Part shown: positions 25,907-33,883 of the stretch, piece after piece
Layout: the number at the start of each line of letters is the position of its first letter
Position numbering within the stretch: position 1 is the first letter of the stretch
Assembly: GCF_900111925.1 (NCBI RefSeq)
Contig: NZ_FOKA01000017.1
Location: 16,533 to 80,532 of the forward strand
DNA: 64,000 nt
DNA from: Cellulomonas marina
Lineage (GTDB): Bacteria > Actinomycetota > Actinomycetes > Actinomycetales > Cellulomonadaceae
Direction: 5' to 3'
Program-made: the position numbers and the translations under genes
Notes under the pieces: model-generated
The model's database searches: none
What the model saw: the letters and a program-made list of their open reading frames with translations, nothing else
What the model was told of the DNA's origin: nothing

Positions 25907-27457
25907 GTGCGCGCGTCCCGGTCCCCCTCCCCCGGCCCGCTCCCGCCCGTGGCCCTCGTCGCCCTCGTGGCCGCCCTCCTCGTGGTGGTGCTCGTCGTGG
26001 TCGTCGTGCTGGTGCGGCGCGACCGGGGCGACGAGGCGCCCGCCGCGCCGGCCTGGCCCCTCGCCGCGTCCGAGGACGGCACGGGGCTGGTCGACGCGGA
26101 CGGGCGGCCGGTGCTCCACCTGGCCGACACGGTGTGGCTGGCGGCGGCCCGGCTGGACCAGGAGGGCCTGCGCACGCTCGTCGAGACCCGCGCGGAGCAG
26201 GGGCTGACCGCGCTGCAGGTGTCCGTCCTGCCCTTCGTGCACCTGCCGGGCCCGGCGGGGTTCGAGGACGACCCGCTGGCCAACGCGTACGGCGACCGCC
26301 CGCTCGAGGACGGCGACCTGGGCCGGCCCCTCGAGGTCGGCGGGCGCACGGACGACCCGACGGACGGCGACTACGACTACTGGGACCACGTCGACCACCT
26401 CGTGACGCTCGCCGCGGAGCACGGGCTCACCGTCACCCTGGTGCCGTCCTGGTACGGCTACCGCGGCGAGGACTGGCGCGGCGCCCTGGGCGTCGACGAC
26501 GCCCGCGCCTACGGCGCGTTCCTCGGGGAGCGGCTCGGCCACCACCCGAACCTGCTGTGGCTGCTGGGCGGCGACGACGACGTGCGCGGCGACGTGGACC
26601 GCGTCGACCCCGCGGTTGCGGGCCGGGAGGAGGTGCGCGACGCGCGGGCGGCGACGCGGGCGATGGCGGAGGCCATCCGGGACGCGGAGGCCGTGCCGCA
26701 CCTCATGAGCTACCACGCCTCGCGCGGGACGAGCAGCCTCGTGGACCTCGCGGACGAGGACTGGCAGACCTTCGTCTCGGCCTACTCCGGCACGGCGACG
26801 GCAGCCGCGGTGGCGCAGGTGACCGGCACGGGCCGGCCGGTCGTCCTCACGGAGGCGTACTACGACGGCCGCGAGGACGACCCGGTGCTCGACCGGGCGG
26901 ACCTGCGCGCGCAGGCCTGGGGCGCCGTGCTGGGCGGCGCCGGGTTCGCGGCGGGGCACGAGGGCGTGTGGGACCTGGACCCCGGGCACGGGCCCGACAG
27001 CGAGGAGGGCGGCCGGTGGGAGGACCTGCTCGACGCCCCGAGCGCCGGCGACCTCGGCGTCCTCGCGACGGCCGTGCGGGACCTCCTGCCCCTGCGGCCG
27101 GCGGCCGGCCTCCTCGCCGGTGGGGAGGACCTGGGCGAGGACCTGGACGACGACGAGCTCGAGGGGGACGCCCGGCCCGCACCCGTGACGGCGGCGGTGT
27201 CCGGCGACGGACGCACCGCGCTCGTCCACGTCCCCCGGGGCGGCGAGGTCGACCTCCAGGTCCGCGAGCTGCCCGCCGCCCTGCGGCCCGAGGACGGCCG
27301 TCCGGCCGGCGTCGCCTGGCTCGATCCCGCCACCGGGGGTACGACCGACGCGGGCCGCCTCGACCCCGCCGACGCGGACGGGGACTGCGTGGTGACCCTG
27401 CGGGCCCCCGAGGGGGCCGGCTCTCCCGACGTCGTGCTCGTGCTCACCGCCGGCTGA
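25907..27457 (+). CDS. Membrane-anchored DUF4038 glycoside hydrolase
   Basis: A 516-residue paralogue of the preceding gene: both have YDYWDH, VPSWYGY, EDWR, TEAYYDGR and the AWGAVLGGAG-type block in order. Here the N-terminus is a single strong membrane helix (ALVALVAALLVVVLVVVVVL) with no cleavage site, so the enzyme is probably tethered with its catalytic domain outside. It has no malectin domain. The acidic stretch near residues 405-425 is an insert relative to the first copy. The start is a GTG at 25907. Tandem duplication followed by different localisation is the simplest history. Confidence 0.83.
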   Translation: MRASRSPSPGPLPPVALVALVAALLVVVLVVVVVLVRRDRGDEAPAAPAWPLAASEDGTGLVDADGRPVLHLADTVWLAAARLDQEGLRTLVETRAEQGLTALQVSVLPFVHLPGPAGFEDDPLANAYGDRPLEDGDLGRPLEVGGRTDDPTDGDYDYWDHVDHLVTLAAEHGLTVTLVPSWYGYRGEDWRGALGVDDARAYGAFLGERLGHHPNLLWLLGGDDDVRGDVDRVDPAVAGREEVRDARAATRAMAEAIRDAEAVPHLMSYHASRGTSSLVDLADEDWQTFVSAYSGTATAAAVAQVTGTGRPVVLTEAYYDGREDDPVLDRADLRAQAWGAVLGGAGFAAGHEGVWDLDPGHGPDSEEGGRWEDLLDAPSAGDLGVLATAVRDLLPLRPAAGLLAGGEDLGEDLDDDELEGDARPAPVTAAVSGDGRTALVHVPRGGEVDLQVRELPAALRPEDGRPAGVAWLDPATGGTTDAGRLDPADADGDCVVTLRAPEGAGSPDVVLVLTAG

Positions 27458-27469
27458 CCGCGCCCGCGC

Positions 27470-29644
27470 CTACACCGTGCCGGGGTCCTCCAGCCGCACC
27501 GCGAGCAGGGCGATGTCGTCCCCCTCGTCGCCCATGGCCGCCAGCAGGTGGTCGCACAGCGCGTCGGGGTCGGCGGGACCCGCCGCCACGGCTGCGCGCA
27601 GCCGGTCGAGCCCGACCTGCAGGTGCTCCCCCCGCCGCTCGACGAGCCCGTCGGTGTAGGCCAGCAGCGTCGTGCCCGGGGGCAGGTGCCGCTCGGCGCT
27701 CGTGCGCGGCCCCGGGTCGACGCCCAGCAGGAGGTGGCGGGCCTCGTCCACGGACGCCACCTGCCCGTCGGGGTGGCGCAGCAGCAGGGGCGGGTGGCCC
27801 GCGCTCGTGGAGGTCAGCAGCCAGCCGCCGTCCTCGCGGTCGAGCCGGGCGTAGGCCAGGGTCGCGATCGTCGCGATCCCGAGGCCCACGACGAGCTCGT
27901 CCACCCGCTCGACGACCGCTGCCGTCGAGCGGCCGGGCGTGCCCCAGGCCGCCGCGCGCAGGAGCCCGCGCAGGTGCCCCATCCGCGCGGCCGCCAGGAC
28001 GTCGTGCCCCACGACGTCCCCGACCGCCACGCCGACGGCTCCCCCCGGGAGGTCGACGAGCTCGTAGAAGTCGCCGCCGACCTGGGCGCCCGACTCCGAG
28101 GCCCGGTACCGGGCCGCCGCTGTCACGCCCGGCACGGCGGGCAGGTCGAGCAGGAGGCTGCGCTGCAACGTCTCGGCGATGCGGTGCTGCGCCTGGTAGA
28201 GGCGGGCGTTGTCGAGGATGATGCCGGCCCGCCGGCCGAGCTCGAGCGCGAGGTCCAGGTCGTCATCGGTGTGCGGCGGGGAGGCGGGGCCGCGGGCGAG
28301 GACCATCACGTCGGCCACCCGCTGGCGACCGGGCAGGGCGACGATGAGCACCGACGAGCGGCCCAGCCCGTCGCCCTCGTCGAGGACCGACGGGTCGGTC
28401 ACCCACTCCTCGCGCTCCTCGCGCCGCGACGGCGCGTCGTAGTCCGCGATGCGGCGCGCGAGGCGCCCCTGCAGCAGCGCCGGGATGACCGGTCCGGGCG
28501 CCAGGGCCGACCGCACCCGGTCGACGTACGCCTCGAGCTGCGGCGTGCGCGCCGCGTCGCGGTGGCGGGCGGACACCTCCTGGACCCGGCCGCGCTCGTC
28601 GGTGGAGGCGATCATGACCCAGTCCCCGAGGCGGGGCAGCACGAGGTCGGCCAGGCGCTCGCGCACCTCGGCCACCTCGAGGCTGCCGGCCAGGCGGGTG
28701 GTCGCGCGGGCCAGCAGGTCGAGGCGCTGCTGGGCGCGCTCCGCCAGCGACCGGGCGCGGCGCTCGGCGTCGAGGGCGGCGTCCCGCTCCTCGTCGGCGA
28801 GGACGCGGGCGGTCACGTCGGCCTGGATGCCGACGAAGTGGGTCAGCTCCCCGTCCGGGCCGTGGATGGGGCTCATGGCGACCTGGTTCCAGAAGGCCGT
28901 GCCGTCCTTGCGGTAGTTGAGCAGGGTGACGGTCACGTCCTGCCCGGCGTCCAGCGCCGTCCGCATGCGCTGCCGCGTCGCGTCGTCGGTGCCCGGACCC
29001 TGCAGGAACCGGCAGTTCTTCCCGAGCACCTCCTCCGGCGCGTAGCCCGTCGTGGCCGTGAAGGCAGGGTTCACCCAGACGAGCGGCAGGTCGTCGGCGC
29101 GCGCGTCGGCCACGGTGAAGGAGAGCCCCGTGGCCAGGACCGCGCGGTCGCGCAGCTCGGCCTGGGTCTGCGCGGCGTCGATCGCCGCCTGGACCTCCCC
29201 GCGGCGCGCCAGCGGCAGCAGGACCACGAGGGCGTGGCCGGGCAGCATCGGCGCGTCGAGCATCGGCAGCGCGACCACCCACAGGGGCGCCCGCTCCACG
29301 CCGAGCTCGCTGGTGCGGGCGGCGGAGACGGCCTCCCCGGTCACCGGCTCGGAGCGGGCGATGCGGGACAGCGGGTGCGCCGTGTCGGACAGCTCGGCGC
29401 CCTCGACGTCGCGCAGGTCCGCCAGGTCCGACCAGGCGTCCAGCCCGACGGGCAGGCGAGCCGCCGGCGCGAGCTGCTCGGCCACCGGGTTGGTGTAGAC
29501 CACCGTGCGCCGCTCGAGGTCGACGAGCAGGACGGCGGCCGGCGCGGACCCGGTCACGAGGGCCAGGTCCAGCGACGCGGGGACCGCCGCCGCGGTCCCG
29601 TCGGGGACGGCGGACGCGTCGGGTCCGACCAGCTGCTCGGTCAC
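27470..29644 (-). CDS. LOV-domain PP2C serine phosphatase (blue-light RsbU/RsbP-like)
   Basis: A 724-residue sensor phosphatase from the GTG at 29644 (GTG 29680 is also open). An N-terminal PAS-like region is followed by a LOV domain near residues 175-285. The flavin-adduct cysteine is in GKNCRFLQ (codon at 29012-29014), and NYRKDGTAFWNQ and GIQADVT supply the flavin-contact residues. A GAF-like domain (about 310-470) and a SpoIIE/PP2C domain (about 490-720) with GGDFYELVDLP and GDVVGHDV follow. The arrangement resembles Bacillus RsbP, where a sensory phosphatase acts on an anti-anti-sigma factor. CATACT sits six bases before the start, suggesting a leaderless mRNA. No partner-switching gene is adjacent. 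Confidence 0.92.
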   Translation of the reverse strand: MTEQLVGPDASAVPDGTAAAVPASLDLALVTGSAPAAVLLVDLERRTVVYTNPVAEQLAPAARLPVGLDAWSDLADLRDVEGAELSDTAHPLSRIARSEPVTGEAVSAARTSELGVERAPLWVVALPMLDAPMLPGHALVVLLPLARRGEVQAAIDAAQTQAELRDRAVLATGLSFTVADARADDLPLVWVNPAFTATTGYAPEEVLGKNCRFLQGPGTDDATRQRMRTALDAGQDVTVTLLNYRKDGTAFWNQVAMSPIHGPDGELTHFVGIQADVTARVLADEERDAALDAERRARSLAERAQQRLDLLARATTRLAGSLEVAEVRERLADLVLPRLGDWVMIASTDERGRVQEVSARHRDAARTPQLEAYVDRVRSALAPGPVIPALLQGRLARRIADYDAPSRREEREEWVTDPSVLDEGDGLGRSSVLIVALPGRQRVADVMVLARGPASPPHTDDDLDLALELGRRAGIILDNARLYQAQHRIAETLQRSLLLDLPAVPGVTAAARYRASESGAQVGGDFYELVDLPGGAVGVAVGDVVGHDVLAAARMGHLRGLLRAAAWGTPGRSTAAVVERVDELVVGLGIATIATLAYARLDREDGGWLLTSTSAGHPPLLLRHPDGQVASVDEARHLLLGVDPGPRTSAERHLPPGTTLLAYTDGLVERRGEHLQVGLDRLRAAVAAGPADPDALCDHLLAAMGDEGDDIALLAVRLEDPGTV

Positions 29645-29738
29645 GGCGAGAGTATGCGGGGGGCGACCTGCGGTTGCCACGCCGACCCGGGGCGGGACCG
29701 TCCGTCGCTCTCAGCCCCGTCCGACGACGAGCAGGTCG

Positions 29739-29767
29739 TTGACGATGTCGACGTCAACATCTAGCGT
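29739..29767 (+). promoter_or_regulatory. Promoter of the beta-galactosidase operon
   Basis: TTGACG (29739-29744) and TAGCGT (29762-29767) are 17 bases apart, a good vegetative promoter. A palindrome fills the spacer and a second one lies past the start. Confidence 0.65.
29745..29760. promoter_or_regulatory. Operator 1 (ATGTCGACGTCAACAT) in the promoter spacer
   Basis: A 16-base near-perfect palindrome with one mismatched pair, placed exactly between the -35 and -10 boxes. It matches LacI-family operator architecture (central ACGT). Confidence 0.7.
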
Positions 29768-29779
29768 GCTGCGTCAGCG

Positions 29780-29795
29780 GTGTTGACGTGAACAT
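29780..29795. promoter_or_regulatory. Operator 2 (GTGTTGACGTGAACAT) downstream of the start site
   Basis: A second copy of the same palindrome, 35 bases centre to centre from the first. The spacing allows cooperative repression across the start of transcription. The regulator is not encoded nearby. Confidence 0.65.
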
Positions 29796-29845
29796 CGGGG
29801 CGACGACGCCCCTGCGGCGAGGAGCCCCCCGGCAATGACGACGGC

Positions 29846-31681
29846 ATGACGACCTTCACCATCGGCGAGCACGACTTCCTCGAGGACGGTCGGCCCGTCC
29901 GGCTGCTGTCGGGCGCGCTGCACTTCACGCGCATCCACCCCGGGCACTGGCGCGACCGGGTGCGCACGGCACGGCTCATGGGGCTCGACACGATCGAGAC
30001 GTACGTCATGTGGAACGAGCACGCCCCGACCCCCGACCGCTTCGACACGGACGGGCGGCTCGACCTCGTCGCCTTCCTGCGGGTCGTGCAGGACGAGGGC
30101 ATGCGGGCGATCGTGCGCCCCGGGCCCTACGTGTGCGCGGAGTTCGACAACGGCGGCCTCCCGGCCTGGCTGACCGCCGACCCGCAGGTGGGTCTGCGCC
30201 GCCGCGAGCCGCGTTTCATGGCGGCGGTCGAGCGGTACCTGCGCCAGGTGTACGCGCTGGTGGCGCCCCTGCAGGTGGACCGCGGCGGGCCCGTGGTGCT
30301 CGTGCAGGTGGAGAACGAGTACGGCGCCTACGGCGACGACCACGACTACCTGCGCGAGCTGGTGCGGATCACCCGCGACGCCGGCATCACGGTGCCGCTG
30401 ACCTCCATCGACCAGCCCGAGCCCGAGATGCTGCGGGCCGGGTCCGTGCCCGAGCTGCACAGCACCGGGTCCTTCGGCTCACGCGCCGTCGAACGCCTGG
30501 CCACGCTGCGCGCCGCCCAGCCGACCGGCCCCCTCATGTGCGCGGAGTTCTGGTGCGGCTGGTTCGACCACTGGGGCGCGCACCACCACACCACCGACGC
30601 CGCCGCCTCCGCGGCCGAGCTCGACGCGCTCCTGGCCGCCGGCGCCTCCGTCAACGTCTACATGGTCCACGGCGGCACGAGCTTCGGGCTCACCTCCGGG
30701 GCCAACGACAAGGGCGTCTACCAGCCGACGCTGACCAGCTACGACTACGACGCACCGATCGACGAGGCGGGCCGGCCGACGGAGAAGTTCTGGCGGTTCC
30801 GGGAGGTGATCGCCCGGTACGCGCCCGTGCCCGACGAGGTGCCGGAGCCGGCCAAGCCGGCTCCGGAGACCAGCGCGCCCCTGCGGCCCGTCGTCGGCCT
30901 GCTCGCCGCGGCCGAGCGGCTCGCGCCGTGGCGGGTGCACGACGAGGACGGCGGGCGCACGACCGGGACCGGCCACCGCGGCGCGGGCGTCCCGCCCACC
31001 CACGACGACCTCGGGCACTGGCGCGGTTTCGTCGCCTACCGCACGACGCTCACCGGCGGGGACGGCCCGGCGGTGCTGCGGGTGGCCGAGGTGCGCGACC
31101 GCGCGCAGGTGCTGCTCGACGGCGCCCCCGTCGGGGTGCTGCACCGCGACCACCACGACACGGCCCTCGTCCTGCCGCGCGGGCACGGCGAGCTGACGGT
31201 CCTCGTCGAGGACCAGGGACGCGTGAACTACGGCCCGCGGCTGGGCGAGCCGAAGGGGCTCGTCGGGCCCGTGCGGCTCGACGGGGCACCCGTCGGCGGC
31301 TGGTCGACGCTCGCGGTCGACCACGACGGGCTCGTCGGCGTGGTGCACGGCGTCCTCCGCGAGGGCCCGGCGGCCGCCGGGGGCGCGCCCGCCGCGGCGG
31401 ACGGGCGACCGCTCGCGGGGCCGGTGCTGGCCCGTGCGGAGCTCGTGCTCGACGAGCCCGCCGACCTGTTCCTCGACACGCGCGGCTGGGGCAAGGGCCT
31501 CGCCTGGGTGAACGGCTTCGCGCTGGGCCGGTACTGGTCGCGCGGCCCCCAGCGCACGCTCTACGTGCCCGGCCCGGCCACCCGCGCGGGCGTCAACGAG
31601 CTCGTCGTGCTCGAGCTCGGGGCCGCCGACGCCGTCGCCCGCACCCTCGCCTGGCCCGACCTCGGGCACACGGAGCAGTAG
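29846..31681 (+). CDS. Family 35 beta-galactosidase
   Basis: A 611-residue cytoplasmic enzyme with no signal peptide. The barrel begins with SGALHFTRIHPGHWRDR. The acid/base Glu158 is in VENEYG and the nucleophile Glu234 is in MCAEFWCGWFDHWG, both standard for GH35. NVYMVHGGTSFGL follows, and jelly-roll domains fill the C-terminus. The ATG at 29846 is preceded by a four-codon open frame (29835-29849) whose stop overlaps it. It would release galactose from beta-galactosides, with the GH42 enzyme downstream. Confidence 0.95.
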   Translation: MTTFTIGEHDFLEDGRPVRLLSGALHFTRIHPGHWRDRVRTARLMGLDTIETYVMWNEHAPTPDRFDTDGRLDLVAFLRVVQDEGMRAIVRPGPYVCAEFDNGGLPAWLTADPQVGLRRREPRFMAAVERYLRQVYALVAPLQVDRGGPVVLVQVENEYGAYGDDHDYLRELVRITRDAGITVPLTSIDQPEPEMLRAGSVPELHSTGSFGSRAVERLATLRAAQPTGPLMCAEFWCGWFDHWGAHHHTTDAAASAAELDALLAAGASVNVYMVHGGTSFGLTSGANDKGVYQPTLTSYDYDAPIDEAGRPTEKFWRFREVIARYAPVPDEVPEPAKPAPETSAPLRPVVGLLAAAERLAPWRVHDEDGGRTTGTGHRGAGVPPTHDDLGHWRGFVAYRTTLTGGDGPAVLRVAEVRDRAQVLLDGAPVGVLHRDHHDTALVLPRGHGELTVLVEDQGRVNYGPRLGEPKGLVGPVRLDGAPVGGWSTLAVDHDGLVGVVHGVLREGPAAAGGAPAAADGRPLAGPVLARAELVLDEPADLFLDTRGWGKGLAWVNGFALGRYWSRGPQRTLYVPGPATRAGVNELVVLELGAADAVARTLAWPDLGHTEQ

Positions 31682-31750
31682 GCACTGCCCGTCCACCCAC
31701 CCTCCATCCACCTGCCCACCCGCCCCGACGCCGCCTCGACGAGGAGAGCC

Positions 31751-33826
31751 GTGACCCAGCCCGCGACGACCGACCCGACCCCCGACCCGACCCCCGACCC
31801 GACGACCGGCCCCACGGACGGCGCCCCGCCGCAGGCCGCCGCCACCGCGCGCCTGTCGGAGCGCCTGCAGTACGGCGGGGACTACAACCCCGAGCAGTGG
31901 GACCCCGCGGTGTGGGAAGAGGACGTCACGCTCATGCAGCAGGCCGGCGTCACGCTGGCCACCGTCGGAGTCTTCTCGTGGGCCCGCCTCGAGCCGCGCC
32001 CCAAGGAGTACGACCTCGCGTGGCTCGACGACGTGCTCGACCGCCTGCACCGCGGCGGTGTGCGCGTGCTGCTGGCCACCGCGACGGCCTCGCCGCCGGC
32101 ATGGCTGGCGCGCGAGCACCCGAGCTCCCTGCCCGTGACGGCCGACGGCGTCACCCTGCACCCGGGCTCGCGCCAGCAGTACAGCCCCTCGTCGTCCGCG
32201 TACCGCGAGCACGCGCTGCGCCTCGTCGAGACGCTGGCGGAGCGCTACGGCGACCACCCGGCGCTGGCCGCCTGGCACGTCAACAACGAGTACGGCTGCC
32301 ACGTCCCCCGCTCCTACGACGCGGAGTCGGTCGCGGCGTTCCGCGCCTGGCTGGCCGAGCGCTACGGCACGGTCGAGCGGCTCAACGAGGCGTGGGGCAC
32401 GGCCTTCTGGTCGCAGCGCTATGACTCCTTCGACGAGGTCGACGCCCCGCGCGCCATGCCGACGTTCGCGAACCCGACGCAGGTCCTGGACTTCGACCGG
32501 TTCAGCTCCGACGCCCTGCTGGCGCTGCACCGGACCGAGGTGGACGTCCTGCGCCGGGTCACGCCGGCCGTGCCCGTGACGACGAACTTCATGGGCTTCT
32601 TCAAGGCCGCCGACTACTGGGCGTGGGCGCCCCACGTCGACGTCGTCACCGACGACGCCTACCCCGACCCCGCGGACCCCGAGGCGTACGTCCGGCTCGC
32701 GGCGTCCCGCGACCTCATGCGCTCCCTGCGCGACGGCCAGCCGTGGCTGCTCATGGAGAGCGCGACGAGCGCCGTGAACTGGCGGGCCGCCAACGCGCCC
32801 AAGCCCGCGGGCCTGCACCGCGCGCAGTCCCTGCAGGCCGTGGGCCGCGGCGCCGACGGCATCCTGCACTTCCAGTGGCGGCAGTCCGCCGCGGGGGCGG
32901 AGAAGTTCCACTCGGGGATGGTCCCGCACGTCGGGCCCGACTCCCGGGTCTTCCGCGAGGTCTGCGCGCTCGGCCGCGAGCTGGCCGAGCTGTCGGCCGA
33001 GGTCGCCGGGACGCGTGTGCCGTCCCGGGTCGCGCTCCTGCTCGACTGGGACTCCTGGCGTGCGGTGGAGCAGGAGGCCGTACCGGCCCGGACCGACTAC
33101 GTCGAGCACCTGCTCGCCTGGTACCGGCCCTTCCTGCGCCGCGGCGTCACCGTCGACCTGCGCCCGCCGGGCGCGGACCTGTCCGGGTACGACCTCGTCG
33201 TCGCGCCACTGCTGCAGGTCGCGTCGACGGAGGAGCTCGAGGGCCTCGACGCCTACGTGCGCGGCGGCGGGCACCTCGTCGTGGGCTACGGCTCGGCGGT
33301 GCTCGACCGCGACCTGCACGTGCGCCTCGGGGGCTACCTCGGGCCGCTGCAGGGCACGCTCGGCGTGCGGGTGGAGGAGCAGGCGCCCCTCGTCGGGGCT
33401 CCCGGGGCCGCCGCGCCCGTGACGCGGCTGGCCGGCGCGCCGGGCGACGCCGTCGACGGCGGGCTCTCCGGCACGGCCACGACGTGGCAGGAGGTGCTGC
33501 AGGTGCAGGACGCGCAGGTGCTCGCGACCTTCGCCGACGGCCACGCCGCCGGCGGGGCGGCGCTCACCCGGCGCACGCACGGCGCCGGGGCCGCGTGGTA
33601 CGTCGCGACCCTGCCCGACGAGGCGCTCCTCGACGCGCTCGTCGACCGCTGGACGGGCGAGGCGGGCGTGGAGCCGCTGCTGACCGCGCCGACCGCGGGC
33701 GTCGAGGCGGTGCGGCGCGGGGAGGTCCTCGTCGTCGTCAACCACACGCCGCAGGCGGTGCGGGTGCCGCTGGCCGGGGGCGCCCGGACGGTCGCTGGGC
33801 ACGACGCGCTGGTGCTGCGCGGCTGA
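31751..33826 (+). CDS. Family 42 beta-galactosidase
   Basis: A 691-residue GH42 enzyme. GGDYNPEQWD begins the barrel; Glu180 in WHVNNEYGCH is the acid/base and Glu336 in LMESATSAVNW the nucleophile. The trimerisation and C-terminal beta domains follow. No signal peptide is visible, so it is cytoplasmic. The first 30 residues are Pro/Thr/Asp repeats that look disordered. The GTG at 31751 follows GAGGAGA, 69 bases after the GH35 gene, so the two share the double-operator promoter. Confidence 0.95.
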   Translation: MTQPATTDPTPDPTPDPTTGPTDGAPPQAAATARLSERLQYGGDYNPEQWDPAVWEEDVTLMQQAGVTLATVGVFSWARLEPRPKEYDLAWLDDVLDRLHRGGVRVLLATATASPPAWLAREHPSSLPVTADGVTLHPGSRQQYSPSSSAYREHALRLVETLAERYGDHPALAAWHVNNEYGCHVPRSYDAESVAAFRAWLAERYGTVERLNEAWGTAFWSQRYDSFDEVDAPRAMPTFANPTQVLDFDRFSSDALLALHRTEVDVLRRVTPAVPVTTNFMGFFKAADYWAWAPHVDVVTDDAYPDPADPEAYVRLAASRDLMRSLRDGQPWLLMESATSAVNWRAANAPKPAGLHRAQSLQAVGRGADGILHFQWRQSAAGAEKFHSGMVPHVGPDSRVFREVCALGRELAELSAEVAGTRVPSRVALLLDWDSWRAVEQEAVPARTDYVEHLLAWYRPFLRRGVTVDLRPPGADLSGYDLVVAPLLQVASTEELEGLDAYVRGGGHLVVGYGSAVLDRDLHVRLGGYLGPLQGTLGVRVEEQAPLVGAPGAAAPVTRLAGAPGDAVDGGLSGTATTWQEVLQVQDAQVLATFADGHAAGGAALTRRTHGAGAAWYVATLPDEALLDALVDRWTGEAGVEPLLTAPTAGVEAVRRGEVLVVVNHTPQAVRVPLAGGARTVAGHDALVLRG

Positions 33827-33840
33827 CGCCGCCGCACCGG

Positions 33841-33878
33841 CGGGCCGGCGCCACCCTGCGCGGGGTGACGCCGGCCCG
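33841..33878. terminator. Bidirectional terminator hairpin
   Basis: Arms of 16 bases (33841-33856 and 33863-33878) pair with one mismatch. It lies between the stops of the convergent GH42 and nucleotidase genes. Confidence 0.8.
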
Positions 33879-33883
33879 TCGCG

